From: Daphnia pulex
Lineage: Eukaryota; Arthropoda; Branchiopoda; Diplostraca; Daphniidae
Length of the DNA stretch: 64,000 bases
Reading direction: 5' to 3'
NCBI RefSeq assembly: GCF_021134715.1
Contig: NC_060022.1
Span: 6,081,001 to 6,145,000 of the forward strand
Made by a program: the position numbers and the translations under genes. Each line of letters begins with the position of its first letter. The stretch's first letter is position 1. A model generated the notes under the pieces. It saw only the letters and a list, made by a program, of their open reading frames with translations, was not told the origin of the DNA and searched no databases. Shown piece after piece: positions 1 to 10,716 of this stretch.

Positions 1-71
1 TACGACAAAAGTATCAAAAATTTAAAATTATAATTTTAAAATATGGTCTAATTTCATGTTGACTAACATAG

Positions 72-2070
72 AGGCCATGTGCGAACTTACTATATGCAAG
101 CTTAGTGACTGTACCAGTCCCGCTAATGGAGGCAAGGAGATCATTCTGTTATGTGACAAAGTGACTAAGGGTATGAAAACTTGCAATTCATCTAAAGATG
201 AAAAATAAGTTTAAAGAGTAACCGTTTTCTTAGACGATATTCAAGTAGTCTTCTATCACGAAGAAGAAGGTCACCTCATATGGGAAGGCACTGGTGAATT
301 TTCTGCATCAGATGTCCACAAGCAAGTTGCCATCACTTTTCGAACTCCACGCTACAGAGTCACCGATGTAAGTGATTGTAATGATGACATTGCTCGTTCA
401 TTAGTAATTTTGGTTCTACATTTCAGGTGGAGGAGCCCATAAGTGTATACGTTCAACTACGCAGACCAAGCGACGGAGCGTGCAGTGAATCGCGACGCTT
501 TGAATATTTACCCATGGACTCAGGTAGCGTTGATGCCGTTGTACCCCCATTTGATAACAGCGCACTCTTTGCAAGCAAGAGGTTCAAGCCTGATTTTCCA
601 TTGTACACTCATATATTGGCCCTTGACGCTGCGGTTTTGGCCCGTCAAATGTTTCGCGCTCCGGAAGAGTCCCGCCAGTATTCCGATGCTTTTGTTCAGT
701 GCTCTTTACTCCAAGAAGGAGAAACGACAAACGAAGAGAAACAAGTAGAAATCCAAAGAAAATGTGATGTTGAGGCAGTTGTGGAGAAACCCTTAGAAAA
801 CTTGGTTGATTTAGCTGCGGAGAAATTGCAGGAAAAACAAATAGAATCTCGATTAGGATTGAACGATACCCCACCTCCTCTACCTGAAAAAGGTGTCGGG
901 TTCGCTAAGCTGAAAAGCAACTTGATCAAATCGGGTGAAAGCCTCGAATTTTCTAAGCAAAAATCTCAGAAAAATCCCGTAAAGACAGTCAACTTTGATC
1001 GTTCGTCGTTATCCACAATCGTGTCAGAGTTTGATTCAGATGGGCGACTTTCCGTCGCTTCGTCAGAAGATCTGAATTCGCGACTTTCAGCTGCCTTCTC
1101 GGACTATTCAGACTTGACGGATGTCCGTAGCATTGCAGAGGAATCAGAAGTGGATATTAACGATTCACTTTCTTTGATATCTTCCACTCATACGTTAAAC
1201 GATCGATTATCTCAGGTTTCTGATGCGTCCGACATTTCAATCGTTTCCGACCAGACAGTAATCCACGATTCAAAATCCGACACGGGTAGTATAGACACGA
1301 TTGAACAGCAATTGGAAATGCTCGAGTCGATGAGCGTTGATCCCGATTGTCAAACATACTCTAGTTTTCAAATGGCGATGAAACACCCTATCTTTGGTTG
1401 GCCAAGTCGTACTCAACCAACTGATACTCCAGTGGAAGCGATCTTTAATGATTTAGTTTATGATGATCCCACAGATGATCCAATTTTAAAACTTGAAGTT
1501 CCCTTACCGGCAGTACCTCCGCGTGTTGAATCCAAGACTGTATCAACACCTCCGTTGCCGCCACGTCGTTTTAAAAAACTTAATCAGCCGTTACCCGACC
1601 CTCCTACTAGAGACTTAGGTCTTAAGAGCGCGTTGCAAGCCCTGAAACAAACTTTTAAAAAAGCGAAACCCATGTCTAAAAGTGAAGCGTCTCTAAACAG
1701 CTCTGTTTCAATTCATTCTAGTCAACGATCTATTTATAACAGCCAAGAAAGCGTCAGAGATGCTCATCAGAATGCTTCAGCCATGGATGAACAAACTTCT
1801 CAGTCTGAACCTGACACCGTTAAAAGCGATAATGAAGCTCCTTCTGAACAGAAGTTGAATGAGTCACCGGTGATTCAAACAGCGCTTCCCACAGTAGTCG
1901 TTGATCAGGTTGATCCTGATAATTTGACAGAAGCTGAGAACTATGCTTTGTACATGAGATTGGCACCTCTGGCCACGGCTTCTGAATTCGATGAAAATGA
2001 AACTTTATCTATGTTGTATGGAGAGTTGACACCTAATCGAGATGTTGTGTCCATGCAAGATGGAAAGTAG
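72..2070 (+). CDS. dl: Dorsal-type NF-kB factor, 3' part, isoform with long Ser/acidic tail and no NLS exon (partial at 5' end)
   Basis: Class II NF-kB transcription factor of the Toll pathway. Exons ~72-170, 219-367 and 427-2070 join in phase; the 5' exons lie outside the window. The first two exons and the start of the third encode the Rel dimerisation (IPT) domain: CELTICKLSD, GGKEIILLCDKV, VFLDDIQVVF, DVHKQVAITFRTP, and QLRRPSDG ending in YLPMDS. Reading through the donor at 524 gives a tail of ~515 residues: a Ser/Asp-rich stretch with repeated RLS..SD..SD motifs, two proline-rich blocks (PPLPEK; PPLPPRR), and an acidic end (TASEFDENETLSMLYGEL). This arrangement resembles Drosophila Dorsal-B, which also lacks the nuclear localisation signal. 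The family assignment is firm. The tail's function is unknown to me; the acidic end could be an activation region (inference). The exact left exon edge (72 or 74) is uncertain. Confidence 0.88.
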
Positions 2071-3923
2071 ATTACTTTTTGCCGTTTTACTTTCGAGTAA
2101 TTTTTTTGCAATTGAATAGGCATTTTGAAAGCTATCTTAGTCGTGCCTTAATTTGCCTTTTGAACGTAATGGTAGACAAAGCTTAGGAGTAGTTAATTGC
2201 GATTTGATTAGCTGACAGCTTCGTTGTGGTTACCCGTTTTCGTATAATTTTAAAACTTTTGTTTAATACTCTTTGTTAATTTGATCTAGTCATTGCCAAC
2301 TGTATTAGAATCCCCTGGTGCAATGTTTAACTCATGATATCTCACAAATATTCTTGTTGGCCTCGCATCAGATGCCGAAATGCTTAAGCGGAAGCGACAG
2401 CGCTTGTTCGAATCGAACGCCAGTCGTTTGAAGGACTTCATCCTCGACAATGTTTTAGAAAGTGAGTTAATTCAAAATTTATTTCAGCCTTTTTTTTTTA
2501 AATGTCATACAAGCATAAGAACCTAGAGCTCTTCCATTTATCACTTTGAACCGTCAATGCCTTTCTTTTTCTGCGAAAAAGTGTTGTTGCTTTTATTCTA
2601 TTTATTTCATTCGCGGCCCTGCAATTTTTTGATCCAGTTGTGGTCCTCCTCTTCGCTTTTGAAGTGAACGCTTTAGGATTTCGGGGCCTATTCACCATTT
2701 TGTGCACCTACCAAACTTTCACGTCTTCTTTCTCGTTTCTCTCTTGGCTGTTTGTGGTGGTTCAATTTCTATTTCCTCTGCAAACCCATTCAATTTCCTG
2801 ATAGGTTTTCTCAATCTAGTAGGAATTAAAAACAAAATATCACGTGCCTTACTATTAATTGTCTAGTCTTCCAGATCATCAAATCTTCATCTTGTATTAA
2901 CTCTTTTTCGATGTTGTTGGAACTAATACAACGGGTAACATTCACGGTTCGGCTCTATGTTGTATTGAAAATGTTTTCGGGAACTGCACCGATATTATTG
3001 TTGTCCGTCAGATCACTTTTAGTGTTGTATGTTTTTTTTATTTTCCGTATATCTTTAATCTTTCTAGCTGTCAACAAATTTTCCCGTGCTTTCCTGGGGC
3101 TTTCTTATTCATTGTCCATTTTAAATCTGTTAACTTTATCATTTGTCTTTTAACTTCAGCCCCTGAAGCGGGCAATCTTCGAGGCTACAGCCCCAATATT
3201 GCAGTGGAATCAATAAGAAAAGAGACGGGAGGTGCTATCCCACGACCCATGAAACAAGTTACGCGGACAACTGTAAAAAGAGAACCTATTGGTAATTTGA
3301 CAATACCCTGTTGCCTTTCTATTATTTAGTCGTTATAATATCTGTATTGTTTTCATTTAGATCCTACTCCAACAGAAGCGCATGGCGATGGTCAAGGATA
3401 TTCTTTCGAACCAAACTTCAATCAGTTCACACTTAACATCCCAAATTTACCCTTTGGAACGGGCAATCCCAGTCCTACGGCATCTCCAAATCCGCCTTAC
3501 CATAACTATGAATACCGATTTCCCACATCTCCTCATTACAATATCCCTGTACATTCACCAAATCAAGGAGTGGCCGAGGACTATATGAATCAGATGAGAA
3601 CGGTTAATATCACAGACCTCGACAGCCTAAATATGCAATATCCCCATCAGCAGCAACCGCAACAGGTCAATGAACTGAACGACTTCCGGGCGATCAATCT
3701 ACCCCATAATGATTGCAACATCCAGTTAATTGATTCTCATTTGTTATCCAACTTATCTTTGCACGACGGCGATTCAAATGACCAAAAAGACAGTGAACGC
3801 AACGAATCAATGAGCACTAGCAATATTCCGCCCGAATTGCCTGTTCTAACGTTTTCAGGAATGTTGACGAGTGCTGACCTCGATGGACCTGATGGTTTTG
3901 GTCGTAATAACCCTACATCGTAA
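72..3923 (+). CDS. dl: Dorsal-type NF-kB factor, alternative 3' isoform with NLS (partial at 5' end)
   Basis: Same gene spliced from the donor at 523/524 (CAG|GTAGCG, directly after the codons for YLPMDS) to 2372-2461, 3160-3291 and 3361-3923 (stop TAA). Every junction keeps phase (1, 1, 1). The first new exon gives DAEMLKRKRQRLFESN, a basic nuclear localisation signal at the position where Drosophila Dorsal has its RKRQK motif after the Rel domain. The rest is a Pro/Asn/Gln-rich tail (~260 residues) with PNLPFGTGNPSP, a QQQPQQ run and a final acidic/hydrophobic segment, typical of Dorsal transactivation tails. The intron 524-2371 therefore contains the whole long-tail coding region of the other isoform. 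A 3' UTR may run to an AATAAA at 5362-5367. Both isoforms are inferred; RNA evidence would settle their use. Confidence 0.82.
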
Positions 3924-5699
3924 TCCTGTACAGTTTGATATATTTACGTCACGTTTAAAACGTCATATGTCCTTATCTCTCAAAATGTACCTTCCGTGAG
4001 CTTGTGCTCGATTTTGAAACCACCGGCAATGTCCATTAAGTTCATTATTATGGTTTAGAGAACAGTAAAGAGTCTTTCATTCAATGTTATGCCCTTTAGG
4101 AATGGAGCTTTAAGAGGGTGATCCGAAACTCGAAAGCAATCAAAGCAATTTGTTCCCCATATCGAAAATTTTTATTTTTAATTCCACGTTAAACTTGAAG
4201 TGCTCTTCCAGTGCTTTTCTCCTTTTTGTGTATCGTTTCTCCTTACATGCAAATACTGAGCACCCATACAGTTTTCCCCGGTCTTATTAGTACTTAGGAG
4301 GTGCTACGAATCATTTGGCTATGATCATTTGTTCTCGTTTAACAGTGGTTAAACTGTGTCTTTTTTAAAGAGTAAAAATGTCCCCCAAACGAACTTCAGC
4401 CGAATTCATTACCAATAGAAATTGCAGCCTAAATGTTCGTCCTGTAACTTTATCACATAAAGGTTATTAATCCGTTACAGCTATAAGCTGTTATCTAAAA
4501 TGATTTAAAACTCTGTTAGAATATGGATCGCGTGTTTAAAACCAAAATTTTTTTATTAACTAGTATCAGGGGTGAAATTGGGTTGGTGCAGGTCATGTTG
4601 AATGTTTACATTTTTAATGAATGAAATACAGATGCATTACTTGCATTTTTTTAAGTTCACTCATTTTGATTCATACTTGAATTTCCATTTTATCAGCATT
4701 CAACACATTATGTGTCAATTATTTTTTTAAGCAATTGAAGTTTGCCTTAAAAAAAAAAATGACTCCACCATCTCGAAATCATACCAGGTAGGCTAGATGG
4801 TGAATTTTCTTGATTTGGTGAACATTCGCGATGTGTCATTCCAGAATCGGTAGTACAGCAATTCGTGAAGAAGAGAAGAGGAAGAATAAAACGAAGCAAG
4901 ATATTGGAGGATCAGTGAAAACTACTACTCATGTATTGATTTTGGTATCAGCAATGGACAAGCACTATTGCGGCAAGGCAGACCACCGTGTACGTTATAG
5001 AATATCACAATTTTTACTGTCATTTTGTCGGAAGACATATTACCTTTACCAACTGAACGTACTTTTTCAAAATTCCTTCTTTCATAGCTTTTAATTTGGG
5101 TCTGGCAGGTAAGTGAAATTGATTTGAACTTTGAAGCAAAGGCGGGATGGTAACGACTGCTCGACTGGTAACAACGGGATATAACGACATGTTCGATGTT
5201 CTGTTTTCATTTGTTAAAGCAAGACTAAGCTTAAAGCAACCGCCCTAATGGAAATCTTTGATTTTGACTATGTTACGAAATATTACTGTTAGGTTTAGAA
5301 AATATTTATGAATGAGCAGTCGCTTCTGTTATTCAGAACAAAAAATACATTTTACTCTCCCAATAAAGACGCAAAATTCAAAACCTAAAAAAAAAGTGAT
5401 TTGTTTTAATTCATTTTTCACGCCAAATATAATTTTAATAAACAAGCATTCATGAATCATGATGAAGCGCATCTGCTTCATTCACGCACGCACGAACCAT
5501 CACTAAATACCGAATGATTTCGGCAACATCGCGTTTTATTTATGAGGTAGTATTTCGTCGTCTTGTCTGGTCTTGCACTCTTTTCCTTGTCGAAATTTCC
5601 GGATGAGCAAGTTTTGAAGCCTGTGTCGATATTATTGATATCGAAATCTATTTCTACTTATACAATTCTGTACTTTGCTGTAAATAGATACATTTCAGT
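3924..5699. other. Intergenic / Dorsal 3' UTR and Pex19 5' region
   Basis: No gene is supported here. The stretch is AT-rich with many poly-A and poly-T runs. A canonical AATAAA at 5362-5367 is the best candidate poly(A) signal for the NLS-containing Dorsal isoform. The reading frame at 4831-5094 has no family resemblance and lies in low-complexity sequence. The last ~150 bp before 5700 should hold the Pex19 promoter; I see no clear TATA box. Confidence 0.6.
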
Positions 5700-6886
5700 A
5701 TGAGTGGAACCGGTTCTAATGATCCAAAGTCTGTACAAGATACGGCAGATATTAAAGAAGAATCTAAAGGAGATGACGAAGAACTAGACGCTTTACTTGA
5801 CGGTATGTAGTTTAAACTAACTAGTTATTTGCCAACAAAGGAATAAAACATTCATTAAATGTAACAGATGCCCTGGAAGGATTTGACAAGCCACTGCAAG
5901 TGCCCAAAACAAAAGACAATGTTAAAGCCGAAGCAGCAGCACCTACAGATCAAGTATCAGATGTTGTGTGGTCTGAGGAGTTTATTCAAGAAGCGAGTTT
6001 GGAATTTGAGAAAAATATTCGTTTGATGATGGCAGAAACAGCACCAGGGGCCAGTGGTGATTCTGGATTTGCTGAAAGTTTGTTAAAGGTATCACAAGAA
6101 GCTGCAGCTAAAGTATTTGAAAGACAACCAGACCAGGGAGCATCCTTTGCTGATACTCTACGCTATTTAGCAGAAGGAACAGAATCACTTCAGGTAAATT
6201 TTTGTGGGTAGGATAAACCAAACTTTTTTATTTTTACTTTAACATGTCCTTATTTTTTCCATAGACTGAAGCTGATGAAGCTACATTAGCCAAAATGCTT
6301 GAAAAAATGGCATTTGGACCAGATGGGGGATTTGGAGATGGTGCTGGTGGAGATATGGGAGGTTTGGGTGACATTTTACCTGCAATGCAAGGAATGCTTC
6401 AAAGTTTGTTATCAAAGGAGTTGCTTTATCCATCTATCAAAGAGATTGTTAGCAAGGTAAGCATTCACTTGAGAACTGATGATAGTCAATCTTGTCTCTC
6501 ATAACTTATTGTTATCTCCTTAGTACCCAGATTGGCTCGCAGACAATCGGCCGAAATTAGAACCTGCGCAATTTGAAAAATACAACCGCCAATACGCCGT
6601 TATGCAGCAAGTGTGTACCGAATTCGAAAATGATAACGACACTGATGATGCAGCGACGAAAAATAGTCGCTTTGAAAAGATATTAACTTTGATGCAACAA
6701 ATGCAAGAATGTGGCCATCCCCCTAAAGTGAGTGCGACTACGAATAATTTGATTGATTTTCATTTAATGAAAAATCTTAATTTCAAGGAACTGGCTGGTG
6801 AAGCTGAACTGCTACCGAATCCCTTCGGTGGCGCGGATTTTGCTCAATCGATGGGACCTGGTGCCGAAAATTGTGTTGTTATGTAA
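5700..6886 (+). CDS. Pex19: Peroxisomal biogenesis factor 19
   Basis: Cytosolic chaperone and import receptor for peroxisomal membrane proteins; it binds them and docks on Pex3. Five exons: 5700-5802, 5868-6193, 6265-6456, 6524-6727, 6788-6886, giving 307 residues (human is 299). Visible features are an acidic N-terminal Pex3-binding segment (DDEELDALLDDALEGFD), the central helical region (SLLSKELLYPSIKEIV, YPDWLADNRPKL), the conserved QQMQECGHPPKELAGE, and a C-terminal CaaX box CVVM suited to farnesylation. The start is the only in-frame ATG before the acidic block (MSGTGSND). The last intron (6728-6787) is 60 nt and open in frame, so retention would insert 20 residues before ELAGE. The gene is convergent with GABP-alpha; the stop codons are 156 nt apart. 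Confidence 0.95.
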
Positions 6887-7042
6887 TTAATATAGTATGT
6901 TATAAAACATGTTTTTGTTATTGAAATTGGGCTATAAAAGGTATTAGAAGGTCGTTAAAAAAAATTGTTTGAACGGCATTACAACTTAATTTTATCATTA
7001 ATGGCGTCAATTCTCAATGATTTAAACAAATACGTTTTGTAT

Positions 7043-8803
7043 TTACACGTATGACGAACTTGCCCGTCTCATTTTGGATCGTTGCTCACACTCTGTTACA
7101 AGCTTATTAAGTTCATCAGCCGAATAGCCCAACAGTTGTTTGAGGTCACAAACAAATTTATACACAAATCGTTTACCGCTTACTTTGCAAATCATATCGC
7201 CATCATAATAATACCTCAGGGCTCGACTGAGTTTCTCATAGTTCATGTGTGGTTTGTTTTTCCTTTCTCCCCATAGTTGAGCCACCATTTCGGGGTTATT
7301 TAATTTGAATTCTCCTCCTGTCCCAAGCCAAGAAATAGCATCCCGGAAATTCACATCGGTCAACAGCTCAAGGAGAAACTGCCAGAGTTGTACCTGGCCA
7401 TTGCTGCCTGTGAAACGGACAAGTTAATTCAAGTTAAAATCACCTTGATCATTAAAGCATACATATACTATATTTTTTAAATACCTGTTCGGTTTCCTGA
7501 GTTAGCAATCGAGAACGAACGCGAGGAAAATGTTTCAAGGGGAATCCTTTTTGCTGGAGTAACAACTTTAACAGGCGGTCTTGGCATTCTGGAAGTATCA
7601 GATTTAACTGTCAATGGAGTTGTGATATACTGAAGATAAGGCACTGGTTTTTGAATCACCCCTGCATAAAACTTTTTAGTACACGTTTGCTATCGTAAAA
7701 ATTCAAACTTTGATTCAATACCGACAAATTTGCATTTTCGTAGTAGTTCGAGATGGGTCCAGAATAGATCATGGTTTGGATCTTTTGATGAAGGATTTTT
7801 TGGTATTCTCTGAATAAACTCTGTGTGAGTCATATTACATAATGATGGTCCATCAACAAAAGCCCATTGAGTAGGATTCACACCCTTTAGATTAAACTGA
7901 TTAATTGCCCATCGTATCCAATGTTGAATATGTGCTTTGGACCACAAAATAGGATCTATATGGAGCACAAATATTAATGACATTGATACATCATGCATAA
8001 AATAAAAAATATATATAAAATTACCTAAAGGAATTTTCAGCCTCTCTTGCTCTTTTCTAAAATTTCCATCCATCACCCATCTTGTTATATTTTCATTTTG
8101 AGGGGTAGGCATTTTACACGATATTCTATTTGTGTTTGAAGTTTTGATAGGTGATGTTGCTAAAGAGTTAGCAACTGAATGTTGAACAATAGTGCCAGGT
8201 GTTGCTGGTACTTCACTGTTTTTAGACTCATCAACTTGATATGTCACTGCTTGTAATGCAACATTTGAGACTTCTTCAAGAACAGGGTCTGGCACTGGAA
8301 CTTCAATCTCCTCTGGGTCTTTAATGCCTTCCATGATTTCTTGTTCATTAAGATTGATATCTTCATCTTGCTGTGGCTTTAACACATCAATAATATTGAT
8401 TCTGTCAATATTTTGTACTGATTTCAACTCTAAGTTGACTTGAACCAATCCTTCTCCTTGAATACACTGTTCAGATAGGGTTGTTTCATCAGTAAGCTGC
8501 AATAGAAAAAAAAAAACAATTTAATGTGTTTACATTACAAACTTTTTTTCATCAAACCTGCACAACATCTTGTAGCCAAATTTCACAATGTGAAAAATCA
8601 GCTCCAAGTCTATGTCCAAGAATTGCTTTCAGGGTTGACAGTGGTGAAGTAATGTCCATTTGCACAGCAAGAATATCAATTTCATTCTCTGAATTGGTAG
8701 GCATATAAGAGACGGTACCGACTGTACTTCCACCTACTGTATCCCATTCTTCATGACCGTCGAGGTCCACTTCACTCAGAAATACATCATCCATTTGGTA
8801 CAA
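7043..8803 (-). CDS. GABPA: GA-binding protein alpha (NRF-2 alpha), ETS transcription factor
   Basis: DNA-binding subunit that pairs with ankyrin-repeat GABP-beta; in mammals it regulates nuclear genes for mitochondrial respiration. Exons in coding order: 8803-8558, 8496-8025, 7955-7722, 7661-7485, 7407-7043, 497 residues (human 454). Residues 1-~130 match the GABP-alpha N-terminal OST region ([20 protein letters not shown]). A Pointed domain follows at ~220-315 ([45 protein letters not shown]). The ETS domain lies at ~380-465 ([45 protein letters not shown]) with the two recognition-helix arginines intact. N-terminal, Pointed and ETS domains in this order distinguish it from other ETS proteins. 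The 69-nt intron 7956-8024 is open in frame. Confidence 0.93.
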
Positions 8804-9235
8804 TCGAATAAAAAATCGTCAAATTTATAATTCAATGCACAATTTTATGTTCTGTTGGGACAACATTAACTTACGTTAGATTAGCAAACATTCAACAAGG
8901 ACACGTGAAATTCGTCTGCAAAATAGCCATCTAACGGTCAATATTGTATTTGCATGGGGGAAGTGGAATACGAATAAAAATATGAAAAGCAACAATTATA
9001 TTAAAACCAAGGAATGAAACTCAAAAGCTAGTTTTCCATGTAAAGAGCGTCAAGTAACTAGGAGCCAGAAACACAATTTATTTTTAACCAATGGACTACA
9101 AGTTTTCGTATACATGTAACATGTAAGAGGGCGTAACAGGAAAGAAATTGCCTACCATTCGATATAACAAGGATGGCCATCATTTTTTTTTTTTTACAAA
9201 TTAGCACATAAAGAGTTATAGGAGTTTACGGTTTG
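8804..9235. other. Intergenic: GABP-alpha 5' region and glycine-rich gene 3' UTR
   Basis: No coding sequence is supported. A minus-strand AATAAA (plus TTTATT at 9078-9083) lies ~155 nt beyond the stop of the glycine-rich gene and is its likely poly(A) signal. A poly-T run occurs near 9183-9195. The part next to 8803 should contain the GABP-alpha promoter. Confidence 0.55.
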
Positions 9236-10716
9236 TTAGACATCCTTGTCGTTGGTAGGATCAAAGGACCGGAAATCGCCAAAAGAAGATATTGATCTGG
9301 ATGAAGATGATGAAGGATTTGCCGCGAATTCTTGCTGGATTGCTCGGATGCGATTTACTAGATTGTTGACGTGTTGATCAGATGAAGTCAGAGAAGATCC
9401 TCCAACCATCGTATTTAATAAAGGGGACATTCGACTACGGAAAATGACAATAAGAAACATTAGAAGCGTTTTTTTAATGTGCTCTCAATTCTTACTTGAG
9501 CAGGCTTATGCTACTGGATCGGCAATTAGTTAAAATGGTTAAATTAAAGAGTATAATGATATATATTGTAGTAAGGGCTTTGGTGAACAAGAACCGATTT
9601 CGGAAATATTTGTGGAAAGAGAAAAGGAAGTCTTCGTAAAGCATATATAAGTTTACCTCTTGTAACGATCTACTTGAGGTCGGGTAGGCTTCTAAAACTG
9701 CCACCACCAAGGTTTCCCAAGCCGAAACCAGTCCCGAAGCTGGATCCCAATCTACATGGGTTTCAAGGACACAATGGTTTGATCAAATTGATCACATCAC
9801 ACTACCGAAGGTAATAAAAGAAAATTAATTACCCGAGACCGCTGCCTAGACCGAAATTTGAGCCAACGGTTCCCAGTCCATTGGTTAAACCAGTTGTACC
9901 AAGGAGGCCGCTATTGATGAGACTTCCAGTTCCTAACAAACCGTTTCCACCAAATCCACCGAGAGAACCAAAACCTCCTAGACCACCTCCAAGGAGTCCA
10001 CTATTGCCAAGTCCCAATCCGTTCAGTCCCCCGATTCCGGTGCCAAAGCCACCAAGACCTCCTCCGAGTCCCGTTCCAAATCCACCGAGTCCTCCTCCGA
10101 GTCCTGTTCCGAAATTTCCAAGACCTCCTCCGAGTCCCGTACCAATGCCACCAAAACCTCCAAGGCCATTGAAAGAATTCAGTCCGTTTAAACCTCCACC
10201 GAGTCCTCCAAAGCCCAAACCGGATCCAAGACCTCCTCCAAGGCCTCCGAAAGAGTTCAGTCCGTTGAATCCACCTCCTCCGAGTCCGTTGAAGCCCCCA
10301 AGTCCGTTCCCGAAGCCCCCAAGTCCGTTCCCGAAGCCCCCGATTCCGTTTCCGAAACCACCGATTCCGGTCCCGAAACTCCCGATTCCGTTCCCGAAGC
10401 CGCCAAGTCCGTTCCCGAAGCCCCCGATTCCGTTCCCAAAGCCCCCGATTCCGGTCCCGAAGCCACCGATTCCGTTCCCGAAGCCCCCACTTCCGAGTCC
10501 TCCAAAGCCACCAAAGGAATTAAGTCCGTTGAAACCGAGTCCAGTGCCTAAACCGCCGTTCAACAGGCCTGGATTGGTGCTGGAACCCAGTAAATTCGAA
10601 TTCAAATTTGTGAGTCCCGAGCCGACGTTACTTGTTGAACTGGACTGAGGGGCAGGAGCTGACGAACCATAGTGAACTATTAGCATCACAACTAATAGAC
10701 TGTATGACCGAATCAT
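9236..10716 (-). CDS. Secreted glycine-rich repeat protein with C-terminal non-repetitive tail
   Basis: Structural-type secreted protein; family not identified. Exons in coding order: 10716-9833, 9751-9674, 9513-9496 (18-nt microexon), 9434-9236, 392 residues, all junctions in phase. The start MIRSYSLLVVML lies exactly at a CAG acceptor, so a 5' UTR exon ending at ~10804 (donor GTAAGC) is likely. Residues 1-~22 form a signal peptide (cut near SSAPAPQ). Residues ~45-300 are Gly/Phe/Leu/Asn repeats, with an octapeptide array GGFGNGIG/GGFGTGIG, then GLGGGLGGFGTG units. The tail is unlike the repeats: helical (VNNLVNRIRAIQQEFAANP), then poly-Ser and SFGDFRSFDPTNDKDV. If the penultimate donor were unused, the protein would end at LPDLK soon after the repeats. 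A cuticle, egg-shell or adhesive role is possible but is only inference. Confidence 0.75.

Noticed and set aside
2372..3923. Considered as a separate gene downstream of Dorsal
   Set aside because: It has no independent start with a sensible N-terminus, its phases match the donor at 524 exactly, and its first residues fit the conserved Dorsal NLS position.
4831..5094. 87-codon plus-strand frame between Dorsal and Pex19
   Set aside because: Lysine-rich start and hydrophobic end from AT-rich DNA; no homologue recognised.
9881..10648. 255-codon proline-rich plus-strand frame
   Set aside because: It is the exact complement of the glycine-rich coding exon (Gly codons read as Pro) and has no splice or start logic of its own.
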